Shown one piece after another: positions 27,854 to 37,668 of a stretch of DNA of 64,000 nucleotides. The translations under genes were made by a program, and so were the position numbers. Source of the DNA: Acetobacteraceae bacterium (lineage in GTDB: Bacteria; Pseudomonadota; Alphaproteobacteria; Acetobacterales; Acetobacteraceae); the NCBI GenBank assembly GCA_022842185.1, contig JALHQB010000017.1, positions 1 to 64,000 of the forward strand. Direction: 5' to 3'. Every line of letters starts with the position of its first letter. The first letter of the stretch is position 1. Below the pieces are notes generated by a model that worked only from the letters and a program-made list of their open reading frames with translations, was not told the origin of the DNA and did no database searches.

Positions 27854-28606
27854 ATGGTTGGGGAGAAACGGTTGGCCCGCGCCGCACCGAAGGTTTCGTC
27901 CGCGAACGCGCCAGCGCCGGTGGCGAAGCCGCGCGCACGCACCGCCGCGGCGATCCAGACCGAAGACCTGGTGTCGCTGCTGGAATTCGGCGGCCAGGCC
28001 CAGCCGGCCCAGGGCCGCATCGTGCAGATCTTCGAGGTCGCCTGCCGGCTCTTCGCCCTCAAGGGCTTCGACGGCGTGTCGATGCGCGACATCGCGCTGG
28101 AATGCGGGATCTCCAAGGCGACGCTCTACCACTACTTCCCCGACAAGGATTCGCTGCTGCGCCCGCTGGCGATGGGCGTGACCAAGGCGCTGTACCTGCA
28201 TGTCTCCCGCCTCGACGATCCGGGCTTGAGTGCGTCCGAGCGCCTGCGCCTGTGCGTGGGCGAGACCGCCCGCTTCTTCGAACGTCACCGCTGGGCGTGG
28301 ATCGCCTCCTCGACGAATTTCTGGAACGACCCGCAGATCCGCGCCCGGCGCGAAAGGATCGGCTGGCGCGACCGCTATGAAAGGCTGGTGCGCGAAATCC
28401 TCGAGGCCGGGGTGGCGGCGGGCGAGATGCGCGACATCGACGTGCCGGTCGCCGGGCGCATGATCCTGGGGTCGGTCAACTGGATGTCGCGCTGGTACGA
28501 CCCCAAGGGGGCGATGTCCGCGCCGGACATCGCGCTGCGGTTCTGCGACATGGTCCTGGGCGGCATCCTGACGCCGCCCAAGCGGGCGTCGCGCGCGAAG
28601 CCGTAG
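27854..28606 (+). CDS. TetR-family regulator of the molybdenum hydroxylase operon
   Basis: A TetR-type repressor of about 250 residues with a long, basic, Ala/Pro-rich N-terminal extension before the HTH (IVQIFEVACRLFALKGFDGV; ISKATLYHYFPDKDSLL). The C-terminal domain carries TetR_C-type helices (FFERHRWAWIASSTNFWND). The start is uncertain: ATG at 27833 or 27854, or a TTG at 27875 with a good GGGGAG. It is divergent from the FAD-subunit gene, with a palindromic site between them, so local autoregulation and control of the hydroxylase genes is likely. Confidence 0.88.
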   Translation: MVGEKRLARAAPKVSSANAPAPVAKPRARTAAAIQTEDLVSLLEFGGQAQPAQGRIVQIFEVACRLFALKGFDGVSMRDIALECGISKATLYHYFPDKDSLLRPLAMGVTKALYLHVSRLDDPGLSASERLRLCVGETARFFERHRWAWIASSTNFWNDPQIRARRERIGWRDRYERLVREILEAGVAAGEMRDIDVPVAGRMILGSVNWMSRWYDPKGAMSAPDIALRFCDMVLGGILTPPKRASRAKP

Positions 28607-28620
28607 CGGGCGGCCTGGCG

Positions 28621-28850
28621 CCTTGGAGAAGGGCTTTGCCCCTCTCCAAACCTCACCCCACCAAAGGCTTAAGGCCTTTGGGAACCTCTATTTTGGTGCT
28701 GAACGGCGGCGGTCGGTGCCAAGATATGTGCAAGATTCTAGATACTGAACCGGTTGAGGACCGCCCTGCGTGAAATGCGCCAAGGTCCCGCGGTCCAGGG
28801 ACCCGTTGGTCCCTGGCGGGGTGGTTTGGAGGGGCGGCGCCCCTCCAATC
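28621..28850. repeat. Composite hairpin intergenic repeat, copy R1 (long form)
   Basis: Fills most of the 366-nt gap between the TetR and LLM genes. In order it holds: hairpin H1 (28623-28649, TTGGAGAAGGGC against GCCCCTCTCCAA); an interrupted palindrome CCAAAGGC/GCCTTTGG (28661-28681); ATTTTGGTG; a GGTCGGTGCC linker with an extra diverged stretch; CGCCAAGGTCCCGCGG; hairpin H2 (28795-28816, CCAGGGACC/GGTCCCTGG); and hairpin H3 (28826-28848, TTGGAGGGGC/GCCCCTCCAA). The same order occurs inverted at 36033-36241. From 28851 to the LLM ribosome-binding site I see only GC-rich sequence. Confidence 0.88.
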
Positions 28851-28972
28851 GGGCCTCGCGGGCGTCTTTGCGCGGGCGTCCGGCAACCCCACCTCCTGCC
28901 GCAACGGCCGGACAGGCCACCACACCTCACGGCGCCGCGGTCGCGGCCCGGCGCCTGACCAGGAGCATCCCC

Positions 28973-30319
28973 ATGACCAGCCGGCGTCGCCTGCATCTGG
29001 GCGCCTTCATGCGGCCCGTATCGATCCATACTGGCGCCTGGCGCTATCCCGGCGCGTGGCCGGATGCGAATTTCAGTTTCCCGCGGCTGAAGCACCTGAT
29101 CCAGCGGCTGGAGGCCGGCAAGTTTGACGCCTTCTTCATGGCCGACCACCTGGCACTGCTGAACATGCCGATCGAGGCGCTGCGGCGCAGCCATACCGTG
29201 ACGTCCTTCGACCCGCTGACTCTGCTGCCGGCGCTCGCCGCGGTAACCGAGCGGATCGGGCTGATCGCCACGGCTTCGACCACCTACAACGACGCCTATC
29301 ACGTGGCGCGGAAATTCGCCTCGCTGGACCATATCTCGGCCGGGCGCGCGGGATGGAATGTGGTGACCACCGCCAATCCCGACGCGGCGCTGAATTTCGG
29401 CCATGATGCGCACATGGCGCATGGCGAACGCTACAAGCGCGCCCGCGAATTCTACGACGTCGTCACCGGCCTGTGGGACAGCTTCGCCGATGATGCCTTC
29501 ATCCGGGACGTGGACAGCGGCATCTTCTGGGACCCGTCCAGGATGCATGTGCTGGACCATGACGGGGAGGAACTGAAGGTGCGCGGCCCGCTCAACGTCG
29601 CGCGTCCTGTGCAGGGCTGGCCGGTCATCGTCCAGGCCGGCGCGTCCGAGGCCGGGCGGCAGTTGGCCGCGGAGACGGCGGAGATGGTCTTCGCCGCCGG
29701 CGGGCCGATCACCGACGCGCAGGCCTTCTACGCCGATGTGAAGGGCCGCGCCGCGCGGGCCGGTCGCAACCCGGACCACCTCAAGATCCTGCCCGGCGCC
29801 CTGGTCGTGGTCGGGGACACGATCGAGGAAGCGAAGGCCAAGCGCGCCCATCTCGACAGCCTGGTGCATTACGACAGCGCGATCGGCTCGCTGTCCATCG
29901 CGCTGGGCGTCGATGCGCGCGCCTTCGACCCCGACGGCCCGCTGCCCGACATCCCCGATACCGAAGCGAGCAAAAGCGGCCGCGAGCGCGCCATCGCCAT
30001 GGCGCGGCGGGAAGGCCTGACGGTTCGGCAATTGGCGCAGCGCCTGGGTGGGTATGCCGGCGCGGCCCTGGTCGGCACGCCAGCGAGCATCGCCGACACC
30101 ATGGAGGAATGGCTGGAGACCCGCGCCTGCGACGGCTTCAACGTGATGTTCCCGCATGTCCCGGTCGGGCTGGACGAATTCGTCGATCGCGTGGTGCCCG
30201 AACTGCAGCGGCGCGGGCTGTTCCGCACGGAATATGAGGGGACGACGCTGCGCGAACATCTGGGGCTGCCGCGGCCCGAGAACCGGTTCTTCGCGGCGAA
30301 GGCCCGCGCCGCGGAGTAA
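28973..30319 (+). CDS. LLM-class flavin-dependent monooxygenase (NtaA/SnaA/DszA family)
   Basis: A 448-residue FMNH2-dependent monooxygenase of the luciferase-like, nitrilotriacetate/alkanesulfonate group. Family motifs are HLGAFMRPVSIHTGAWRYP at the start, RIGLIATASTTYNDAYHVAR, SAGRAGWNVVTT and VIVQAGASEAGRQLAA. Such enzymes need a separate flavin reductase, which is not seen here. AGGAG seven nt before the ATG supports the start. It stands alone between repeat R1 and the terminator of trxA. Typical substrates are aminopolycarboxylates, organosulfur compounds or long-chain alkanes; none can be assigned. Confidence 0.92.
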   Translation: MTSRRRLHLGAFMRPVSIHTGAWRYPGAWPDANFSFPRLKHLIQRLEAGKFDAFFMADHLALLNMPIEALRRSHTVTSFDPLTLLPALAAVTERIGLIATASTTYNDAYHVARKFASLDHISAGRAGWNVVTTANPDAALNFGHDAHMAHGERYKRAREFYDVVTGLWDSFADDAFIRDVDSGIFWDPSRMHVLDHDGEELKVRGPLNVARPVQGWPVIVQAGASEAGRQLAAETAEMVFAAGGPITDAQAFYADVKGRAARAGRNPDHLKILPGALVVVGDTIEEAKAKRAHLDSLVHYDSAIGSLSIALGVDARAFDPDGPLPDIPDTEASKSGRERAIAMARREGLTVRQLAQRLGGYAGAALVGTPASIADTMEEWLETRACDGFNVMFPHVPVGLDEFVDRVVPELQRRGLFRTEYEGTTLREHLGLPRPENRFFAAKARAAE

Positions 30320-30337
30320 CGCGCGAAGGCAGCGGAC

Positions 30338-30371
30338 AAAAAAACGGCTGCCCCATCGGGGGCAGCCGTTT
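30338..30371 (-). terminator. Intrinsic terminator of trxA (possibly bidirectional)
   Basis: A perfect 13-bp stem (30342-30354 with 30359-30371, loop ATCG) is followed on the minus strand by seven T residues (the A run at 30338-30344). It ends the trxA transcript. On the plus strand it also lies just after the LLM stop, with a shorter T run. Confidence 0.9.
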
Positions 30372-30395
30372 CGCAGTAGATGTCTTGCTGTGCCG

Positions 30396-30728
30396 TCAGG
30401 CGCCGATCGCGCCCGTCAGCCAGGACTTCAGCGCGCCCTTCGGCAGCGCGCCGACCTTGGTGTCCACCGGCTTGCCGTCCTTGAACAGGATCATCGTCGG
30501 GATGCCGCGCACCGCGTATTCGGTCGGCGTCATCGGGTTCTCGTCGATATTCACCTTGGCGACGGTCAGCTTGCCGGCGAATTCCTCGGCAAGTTCGTCG
30601 AGGATCGGGCCGACCATGCGGCAGGGGCCGCACCATTCGGCCCAGAAATCCACCAGCACCGGCCCCGGCGCTTCCAGCACATCCTGCTTGAAGGTGTCGT
30701 CGGAGACAGGCTTGGTCATGTCACCCAT
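30396..30728 (-). CDS. trxA: Thioredoxin
   Basis: A 110-residue thioredoxin with the active site WCGPC (Cys33, Cys36) and the cis-Pro in GIPT (Pro77). It is a cytoplasmic protein-disulfide reductase and may also recycle thioredoxin-coupled enzymes such as the ArsC domain encoded at 10322; that link is inference. The ATG at 30728 has GGAG seven nt upstream; the internal ATG three codons later is less well placed. It follows an RND pump gene by 77 nt on the same strand and is closed by a strong terminator. Confidence 0.96.
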   Translation of the reverse strand: MGDMTKPVSDDTFKQDVLEAPGPVLVDFWAEWCGPCRMVGPILDELAEEFAGKLTVAKVNIDENPMTPTEYAVRGIPTMILFKDGKPVDTKVGALPKGALKSWLTGAIGA

Positions 30729-30805
30729 GGGGGGTCTCCATCCATCGTAAATGGGGGGCGACAAGCCCCCCGTTGCAACAGAGATCGGGCGTCCCCACCC
30801 CCGGG

Positions 30806-33800
30806 TCAAGCGTGGGGGTCGGGGATGACGGGCGCCGGCCCGAAAAGCCGGGCCTTGATGCGTTCACGCACGGACTGGAACACGACGTAAAGCATTGGGA
30901 TCATGAAGATACCCAGCGAGGACGCCGCGATCATGCCCCAGAAGACCGGGGTGCCCACCGCGCGGCGGCTGATCTCCGATGCCCCGGTCGCCACCACCAG
31001 CGGATACAGACCGAGGATGAAGGCGAAGGACGTCATCATCACTGCGCGGAAGCGCAGCTTGGCGCCCTGGATGGCCGCATCCTGGATCGACAGGCCCCGG
31101 TTCTCCCGCTGGTCCTTGGCGAACTCGATGATCAGGATGCCGTTCTTCGCCGCGAGCGCGATCAGCACCACGATGCCCACCTGGGCATAGAGGTCGAGCG
31201 AGAGCCCCGCCGGGCCGATCGCCATCATCGCCCCCAGCACGCCGACCGAAACGGACAGCAGCACCGGCACCGGGATGGTCCAGGATTCGTACAGCCCGAC
31301 CAGGAACAGGAAGGCGAACAGCACGGCCAGGGCCAGGATGGTGCCGGTCTGGCCCGATGCCGCCTTCTCCTGGAAGGCGGTGCCCGTCCATTCGAAGGAA
31401 TACCCGCGCGGCAGCGTCTCCCGCGCCGCGCGCTCCATCGCCGCCAGCGCATCGCCCGATGAATATCCGGGCGCCGGCGCGCCGATGATCGTGAGGCTGC
31501 GGACGTTGTTGTAGCGCATGATGGATTGCGGCCCCAATTCGATGCGCGCCTCGGCCAGCGCACGCAGCGGGATCATTTCCCCGTCGCGGTTGCGGATATT
31601 GACGCGGTAGATGTCGGGGATGCCGTCGCGGTCGAGCAGTTCGGCCTGGAGGCTGACCTTCCAGGTTCGGCCGAACAGGTTGAAATCATTGACATAGGCC
31701 CCGCCCATCGCCGCCGAGACCGCGGAGAAGATGCTGTTGAGCGACACGCCCAGCACCTGCGCGCGATCGCGGTCGATGTCGAGGAACACCGACGGGTTGT
31801 TCGCCGCGAAGGTCGAGAAGACCCGCGCCAGCGCCGGCTCCTGGTTGGCCGCCATCACCAGCGCGCGCATCGCCGCCGCCATCTCGCCGACCGGGCGGCC
31901 TTCCAGGTTCTGCAACTGCAGTTCAAAGCCCCCCGCAGTGCCCAGGCCGATGATCGGCGGCAGGTTGAACGGGATGATCTGCGCCGGCACCGCCGCCGTC
32001 TGCCGTGCCATGGACGCGACCAGGGCATTGACGCGCAGCGCCGGCGTGGTCCGTTCGTCGAAGGGGTCGAGCGTCAGGATCAGGAAGGCGGAATTGGACT
32101 GCGCCAGGCCATTCAGCATGGAATAGCCGGTGATGGTGATGACATCGCGCACGCCATCCAGGTTGCGCGCAACCTCCTCGACCTGCTTGGCGACATCCAG
32201 CGTGCGGTTCAGCGAGGCGCCTTCCGGCAGGCGGATCTCGACGAAGAAGGCGCCCTGGTCTTCCTGCGGCAGGAAGCCGGTCGGCGTGATGCGGCCGACG
32301 CCCACGATGCCGAACATGAACAGCGCCAGCAGCGCGATGGACACGACCGCCACGCGCACCAACCGCGCGACGATGCCGGCATAGCCGTCCCGCACCCAGT
32401 CGATCCCGCGCGACACCCGGCCCATGATGCCCTTCTTCGGGCCGTGATGCGGTTGCAGCAGTACGCCACACAGCGCCGGGGACAGTGTCAGGGCGTTGAT
32501 CGCGGAGAAGAACATCCCGACGCTGACGGTGACCGCGAACTGGCGGAACAACTCGCCCGAAATGCCGGGGATGAAGGCCAGCGGCACGAAGACCGACAGC
32601 AGCACCAGGGTGATGGCGATGATCGGCGCGGTGATGCCTTCCATCGCCTTCTTGGTGGCGTCCTTCACGGAAAGCGTGGGGTCTTCCTCCATCGTGGCCT
32701 CGACGGCCTCGACCACCACGATCGCGTCGTCCACCACGATGCCGATCGCCAGCACCATCGCCAGCAGGGACACGGTATTGGCCGAATACCCCATGGCGTT
32801 GAGCACGATGAAGGTCGCGATCAGGCTGACCGGCACCGCGATCAGCGGGATGATGGTCGCGCGGATCGAACCCAGGAACAGGAAGACCACCAGCACCACG
32901 AGGATGAAGGCTTCGATCAGCGTGTGGATGACCACCTCGATGGTCAGCTTCACGAAGGTGGTGGTGTCGTAGGTGACGGCATATTCGAGGCCGGCGGGGA
33001 AGCGCGAGGCCAGGTCGGCCATCGCCCGCGCCACGCCATCGGCGGTGCCGACCGCATTCGCACCCGGCGCGAGGTAGATCTGCACGCCGATCGCGTCCTG
33101 GCCGTTCAGGCGTGTCCCGACATCCTCGTTCCAGGCGCCGAGTTCGATGCGAGCGACATCGCGCACCCGCAGCACCGACCCATCCGGGTTCGATCGCACC
33201 ACGATGTTGCCGAACTCGTCCGGATTCTCGAGCCGCCCGGTGGTGCGGATGTTCAATTGATACGACGTGTCCGTGCTGGCCGGCTGCGCGCCCACGCGCC
33301 CGAGCGGCGCGACCTGGTTCTGCGCCCGGATCGCATCGACGATGTCGGCCGGCACCAGGTTCAGCGCTGTCAGCCGGTCGGTCCGGAACCAGATGCGCAT
33401 GGCGTAGTCGCGCTGGCCGAACATGATGGCATCGCCGACGCCGGGCACCCGCTTGAGCACGTCCATCACGTTGATCGTCGCGTAGTTCGAGATGAACAAC
33501 GGATCCTGCGTGCCGGTCGTCGAGCGCAGCGTGATCACCTGCAGCAGCGCCGAGGACTTCTTGCGCACCGACAGCCCCTGGCGCTGCACTTCCTCGGGCA
33601 GCTGCGCCAGCGCCAGCTGCACCCGGTTGTTCACGTTGGTGGTGTTCTGGTCCGGGTCGGTGCCGACGCGGAAGCTGACGGTCAGCGTATAGGACCCGTC
33701 ATTGCCCGCGGTGGACCGCATGTAGATCATGTTGTCCACGCCATTGACCTGGCTTTCGATCGGCTGGGCGACGGTCGCCTCCACCACCTCGGCCGAGGCC

Positions 33801-33955
33801 CCCGGATAATTCGCCGTCACCGTGACCTGCGGCGGCACGATGTCGGGGAATTGCGCGACCGGGATCGACCGCAGCGCGACGATCCCCGCAATGACCATGA
33901 CGATGGCGATGACGACCGCAAGCCGCGGCCGGTCGACGAAGACCTTGCTGATCAT
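30806..33955 (-). CDS. RND multidrug efflux pump, AcrB/HAE1 family (second system)
   Basis: A 1049-residue inner-membrane RND pump. The N-terminus [20 protein letters not shown] and first loop [20 protein letters not shown] are typical. The proton-relay Asp pair lies at 409-410 ([13 protein letters not shown]) and the Lys at 937 ([15 protein letters not shown]). It follows its adaptor gene after four bases, as one operon. It is a different subfamily from the pump at 4879, since the two differ throughout (for example [10 protein letters not shown] against VVVENAERHM). No outer-membrane channel or regulator gene is adjacent. Confidence 0.95.
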   Translation of the reverse strand: MISKVFVDRPRLAVVIAIVMVIAGIVALRSIPVAQFPDIVPPQVTVTANYPGASAEVVEATVAQPIESQVNGVDNMIYMRSTAGNDGSYTLTVSFRVGTDPDQNTTNVNNRVQLALAQLPEEVQRQGLSVRKKSSALLQVITLRSTTGTQDPLFISNYATINVMDVLKRVPGVGDAIMFGQRDYAMRIWFRTDRLTALNLVPADIVDAIRAQNQVAPLGRVGAQPASTDTSYQLNIRTTGRLENPDEFGNIVVRSNPDGSVLRVRDVARIELGAWNEDVGTRLNGQDAIGVQIYLAPGANAVGTADGVARAMADLASRFPAGLEYAVTYDTTTFVKLTIEVVIHTLIEAFILVVLVVFLFLGSIRATIIPLIAVPVSLIATFIVLNAMGYSANTVSLLAMVLAIGIVVDDAIVVVEAVEATMEEDPTLSVKDATKKAMEGITAPIIAITLVLLSVFVPLAFIPGISGELFRQFAVTVSVGMFFSAINALTLSPALCGVLLQPHHGPKKGIMGRVSRGIDWVRDGYAGIVARLVRVAVVSIALLALFMFGIVGVGRITPTGFLPQEDQGAFFVEIRLPEGASLNRTLDVAKQVEEVARNLDGVRDVITITGYSMLNGLAQSNSAFLILTLDPFDERTTPALRVNALVASMARQTAAVPAQIIPFNLPPIIGLGTAGGFELQLQNLEGRPVGEMAAAMRALVMAANQEPALARVFSTFAANNPSVFLDIDRDRAQVLGVSLNSIFSAVSAAMGGAYVNDFNLFGRTWKVSLQAELLDRDGIPDIYRVNIRNRDGEMIPLRALAEARIELGPQSIMRYNNVRSLTIIGAPAPGYSSGDALAAMERAARETLPRGYSFEWTGTAFQEKAASGQTGTILALAVLFAFLFLVGLYESWTIPVPVLLSVSVGVLGAMMAIGPAGLSLDLYAQVGIVVLIALAAKNGILIIEFAKDQRENRGLSIQDAAIQGAKLRFRAVMMTSFAFILGLYPLVVATGASEISRRAVGTPVFWGMIAASSLGIFMIPMLYVVFQSVRERIKARLFGPAPVIPDPHA

Positions 33956-33959
33956 GGGT

Positions 33960-35147
33960 TCAGCCGCCGCGACGGGCGTCGGTGGGCACGGCGCCGGTCG
34001 GCGGCGGTTCCTCGACGCGGGTCGTCACCGGTTGGCCGGGCCGGGCGCGCTGGGATCCCTCGACGATGATGAGCTGCCCGACCTCCAGGCCCTGGGTCAC
34101 CACGACCCGGCCGCCCGGTCCGGGGCTGGTGGTCACGCGCTTCACCTCAACCTTGTTGTCGGCACCGACCACGAGGACGAAGGCCCCCTGCTGGTCCACC
34201 TGGATCGCCGATTGCGGGATCACCATGGCTTCGACCGGCGTGGCGGCCTCGATCACCACGGCCACCGCCTGGCCATCGGTCAGCAACCGATCCGGGTTGG
34301 GCAGCATCGCCTGGACCAGTACCGAATCTGTCGAACGGTTCGCCGCGACATCGATGAATTCAAGCCGCCCCGGGGGTTCCATCAGCGTCCCGTCGGGCAG
34401 GCGCGCGCGCACCAGCATGCCTTCGCGCGCCCGGCCCGCCGCTTCGCGCCGCACCCGCAGCAGATCGCGCTGCGTCACCGGGAAGGACACGCGGATCGGG
34501 TCTTCGCGCACGACAGTCACCAGCACGCCCGAATCGGGGCCGACGAGATTGCCCGGGCTGATCGGGGAACGGCCGGCGCGACCGTCGAAGGGCACGCGGA
34601 TTTCGGTATAGCCGTATTGGATGCGCGCCTGTTCCAACTGGGCGAGCGCCGCGTCGCGGCTGCCCTTGGCCTCGCCCTCGGCGGCGATGCGTTCATCGAG
34701 GGTCGATTGCGGGATGTTGTTGGTCCGCACCAGTTCGCGCCCGCGCTGCACCTGCAACGTCGCATTCCGCAGGTCGGCCTCGGCGCGTTCCACCTGCGCC
34801 TGGCGCAGCGCAACCTCGGCCGCGAAGGGTGGCTGTTCCAGGGTGAACAGCAGGTCGCCCGCCTTTACCGAATCGCCCTCGGTGAAATGGCGGGAGACAA
34901 GGAAGCCCGTGACGCGAGCGCGGATATCGACCTTGTCCACCGCCTCGACCCGCCCGATGATCTCCGCCCCCTGGGAGATCGGCTGGAGCGCGACGCGGGT
35001 GACCATCACCGTCGGCGGCGGGGCGGCCGGTTGCTGCGGCGCCGCGGGCTTGTCGTCGCACCCCGCCAGCGCCAGCGCGCCCGAGGTCACAAGGACCAGC
35101 AGCGTCATGCCCCTGCCGCGCATCCCGCGCTCGCACCGACCCAGCAT
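33960..35147 (-). CDS. RND efflux adaptor lipoprotein (AcrA/MexE-like)
   Basis: A membrane-fusion protein of about 395 residues with a lipoprotein signal ([16 protein letters not shown]), unlike the adaptor at 3597. It has lipoyl halves ([40 protein letters not shown]), a helical hairpin and the beta-barrel phrase [15 protein letters not shown]. The start is uncertain among several in-frame ATGs (35183, 35156, 35147, 35123, 35108); 35147 has AGGG at a good distance. The stop lies four bases before the pump gene. It is divergent from the DUF374 acyltransferase gene. Confidence 0.92.
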   Translation of the reverse strand: MLGRCERGMRGRGMTLLVLVTSGALALAGCDDKPAAPQQPAAPPPTVMVTRVALQPISQGAEIIGRVEAVDKVDIRARVTGFLVSRHFTEGDSVKAGDLLFTLEQPPFAAEVALRQAQVERAEADLRNATLQVQRGRELVRTNNIPQSTLDERIAAEGEAKGSRDAALAQLEQARIQYGYTEIRVPFDGRAGRSPISPGNLVGPDSGVLVTVVREDPIRVSFPVTQRDLLRVRREAAGRAREGMLVRARLPDGTLMEPPGRLEFIDVAANRSTDSVLVQAMLPNPDRLLTDGQAVAVVIEAATPVEAMVIPQSAIQVDQQGAFVLVVGADNKVEVKRVTTSPGPGGRVVVTQGLEVGQLIIVEGSQRARPGQPVTTRVEEPPPTGAVPTDARRGG

Positions 35148-35314
35148 GCCGTCCATCCCTGTCACATGAATTCCGCCACACACGGCGTGGTTGAGTGTCG
35201 CACGCCGAAGGTTGCAACGAAACTACCGAGGCGGTGCGATCCGAGCCGCCGCTTCGCCCGTCCGCCCGGGCATGCTAGGGCCGCTGGCGTGACCGAAACC
35301 GCTCCCTCCGCCCG

Positions 35315-35992
35315 ATGGCCAAGCGCCTGATCCGCCACCCCGCCGTGCAGGGGATGCTGGCGCGGTTGGTGGCGTTGTATCTGCGCCTCGTCTGGGCCAC
35401 CACGCGCTGGACCCTGGTGGGGGAGGACCATGCCCGCCCTTTCGCCGGCCAGCCGATGATCCTCGCCTTCTGGCATGAACGCTTGCCGCTCGCGGCGCTG
35501 GGCTGGCGGCTACTGGCCCGGCAGGTGCCACAGACCGGCGCGCGGCGGGCGCAGGTCCTGATCTCCCGCCACCGCGACGGGCGGCTCATCGCCACGGCCG
35601 TACGCCCCTTCGGCATCGACGTGGTGCATGCGTCATCGTCGAAGGGCGGCGCGGCCGGATTGCGCGGGCTGGCGCGCATCCTCTCCGGTGGCGGTGTCGC
35701 GGTGATCACGCCCGATGGCCCACGCGGGCCGGCGCGGGTGGCGGCGCCGGGCGTGGCTCAGTTGGCGGCGCTGGCCGGCGTGCCGGTGCTCCCCTGCGCC
35801 GTCGCCTCGTCCCGCATGCGGCTCGCCGGGTCGTGGGACCGGATGCGATTTCCGCTGCCCTTCGCCCGCGGCTTCGCCGTGGTCGGCGCGCCGGTGGTGG
35901 TGCCGCGCGACGGGGCGGAGGAAGCACTGCCGGCGATCGCCGCCGCGCTGACGGATGCCTGCGCGCGCGCGGATGCGATGGCGGGCGCATGA
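35315..35992 (+). CDS. DUF374 lysophospholipid acyltransferase-family protein
   Basis: A 225-residue protein of the DUF374/LPLAT-like group, related to lipid A acyltransferases. Conserved stretches are ILAFWHERLPLA (49-60), ISRHRDGRLIA (83-93) and ITPDGPRGPARVAAPG (131-146); the HRDG segment resembles the HX4D acyltransferase site in place but is not identical. It sits upstream of waaA and lpxK, so a role in building or modifying lipid A is likely. The 301-nt gap to waaA is filled by repeat R2. Confidence 0.85.
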   Translation: MAKRLIRHPAVQGMLARLVALYLRLVWATTRWTLVGEDHARPFAGQPMILAFWHERLPLAALGWRLLARQVPQTGARRAQVLISRHRDGRLIATAVRPFGIDVVHASSSKGGAAGLRGLARILSGGGVAVITPDGPRGPARVAAPGVAQLAALAGVPVLPCAVASSRMRLAGSWDRMRFPLPFARGFAVVGAPVVVPRDGAEEALPAIAAALTDACARADAMAGA

Positions 35993-36032
35993 GCCAGAAT
36001 GAAGGAGGGGCCTTGCCCTATGGGCGGGACGA

Positions 36033-36241
36033 TTGGAGGGGCGCTGCCCCTCCAAACCACCCCGCCAGGGACCAACGGGTCCCTGGACCGCGGGACCTTG
36101 GCGCTTGTCACGCAGGTCGGTCATCCGGGCACCGACCGACGGCGCTGATCACCAAAATGGAGATTTCCAAAGGCCTTAAGCCTTTGGTGGGGCGTGAAGC
36201 ACTGCTTCGCGGTTTGGAGAGGCGCGACGCCCCTCTCCAAG
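36033..36241. repeat. Composite hairpin intergenic repeat, copy R2 (long form, inverted relative to R1)
   Basis: Fills the 301-nt gap between the DUF374 gene and waaA. Read on the minus strand it follows R1 in the same order: H1 (36240-36214), interrupted palindrome (36187-36167), CATTTTGGTG, GTCGGTCGGTGCC linker, CTGCGTGA...GCGCCAAGGTCCCGCGG, H2 (36086-36065) and H3 (36055-36033). H2 and H3 stems are identical to those of R1; the H3 loop differs. The remaining sequence of the gap shows nothing recognisable. Confidence 0.88.
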
Positions 36242-36293
36242 GAACACCATCGCCATACATTCACCCGCATGGGGCAAAACCCCTCCGGTATCC

Positions 36294-37610
36294 ATGACCC
36301 CGCTCGCCTGCATCTGGCACTGGGCGACGACCGCGGCCGCGCCGCTCCTGCCGGCCTACCTTCGCCGCCGCGCCCGCCGCGGCAAGGAGGACCCCGCCCG
36401 CCTGGCCGAACGCTTCGGTGCCGGCGCTGCTCGCCCGCCCGGCCCGTTGCTCTGGCTGCACGCGGCAAGCGTGGGGGAGACGCTGTCGATCCTGCCGCTG
36501 CTGGAAGCGCTCGGCGCGGCGGCACCGCGCCTGTTCTTCCTCGTCACCACGGGCACGCTCACCTCCGCGACCCTGCTCGGCCGGCGGCTGCCGCCGCATC
36601 TCGCATCGCGTGTCGCGCATCGCTTCGTGCCGCTCGATGTGCCGCGCTGGGTCGGACGGTTCCTCGATGGGTGGCGGCCGGATGCGGCGGTGTTCGTCGA
36701 ATCGGAACTCTGGCCGAACCTGATCGCCGCCGCGGCGCGGCGCCGCATACCGCTGGCGCTGATCAATGGACGGATGTCGAAGGCATCGGCGCGCTGGTGG
36801 GCGCGAGTGCCGGGCCTGGCGCGCAAGGTGCTGACCCCGTTCAGCCTGCTGCTGGCGCAGACCGAGTCCGATGCGGCCCGCTTCCGGTCGATCGGCGCCG
36901 CGGTGGAATGCTGGGGCAACCTGAAGTACGCCGCGCCGCCCCTGCCGGTGGACGCTGCCGAGCACGATCGCCTGCGCGGATTGCTGGCCGGCCGCCCGGT
37001 CTGGGTCGCCGCCAGCACGCATCCCGGCGAGGAAGCGATCGTGCTTGCCGCGCACTCGCGAATCGCCGCCGCACATCCCGGCCTCCTGACCATCATCGTG
37101 CCGCGCCACCCCGAACGCGGACCCGCGATCGCCGCGCTGGCCGGGACATTGCGCATCGCCCGACGCGCGGCGGGGCAGGACCCGTTGCCCGACACCGACG
37201 TGCTGCTGGCCGATACGCTGGGCGAGGTCGGGCTGTTCTATGCCCTGGCGTCGCTGGCCTTCGTGGGTGGCTCTCTGGTGCCCCATGGCGGGCAGAATCC
37301 GCTGGAGCCGGTGCGGCTCGGGCGTCCGGTCCTGCTCGGCCCGCACGCCTGGAATTTCGCCGAGATCGTGGGCCGGTTGGAGGCCGCCGGCGGCCTGACC
37401 CGGATCGCCCCCGGGGCGGACCCTGCCGCCGCGCTGGCCGAGGCGGTTTCCGTCATGCTAACGGTGCCGGACCGGGGGCGGGCTCAGGCCGAGGCCGCCG
37501 CCGGGGTAGCGGCCGAGGAGGCCGGGCTGCCCGAGCGGATTGCCGCGGCGTTGCTGCCGCTGCTGTCCCTGCGGGATGAAGCGGCGGCTGCGTCGGGCAG
37601 CCGGGAGTAG
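36294..37610 (+). CDS. waaA: 3-deoxy-D-manno-octulosonic acid (Kdo) transferase
   Basis: A 438-residue GT30 glycosyltransferase that adds Kdo to lipid A precursor at the inner membrane. The N-terminal glycotransf_N domain contains LLWLHAASVGE with the catalytic Glu62. The C-terminal half has the nucleotide-sugar region AFVGGSLVPHGGQNPLEPVRLG. An N-terminal hydrophobic segment anchors it. It is followed by lpxK 58 nt downstream, the usual pairing in proteobacteria. Confidence 0.95.
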   Translation: MTPLACIWHWATTAAAPLLPAYLRRRARRGKEDPARLAERFGAGAARPPGPLLWLHAASVGETLSILPLLEALGAAAPRLFFLVTTGTLTSATLLGRRLPPHLASRVAHRFVPLDVPRWVGRFLDGWRPDAAVFVESELWPNLIAAAARRRIPLALINGRMSKASARWWARVPGLARKVLTPFSLLLAQTESDAARFRSIGAAVECWGNLKYAAPPLPVDAAEHDRLRGLLAGRPVWVAASTHPGEEAIVLAAHSRIAAAHPGLLTIIVPRHPERGPAIAALAGTLRIARRAAGQDPLPDTDVLLADTLGEVGLFYALASLAFVGGSLVPHGGQNPLEPVRLGRPVLLGPHAWNFAEIVGRLEAAGGLTRIAPGADPAAALAEAVSVMLTVPDRGRAQAEAAAGVAAEEAGLPERIAAALLPLLSLRDEAAAASGSRE

Positions 37611-37668
37611 GCGGGACCGGAAACCTCCGGGGCCGCCAAGAACAGGCATAGTGGACGACAGGTACTGA

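Noticed and set aside
31526..34069. An 847-residue open frame on the plus strand opposite the second RND pump
   Set aside because: Same shadow pattern: rich in Arg, His and Asp, no motifs, fully antisense to a well-supported gene.
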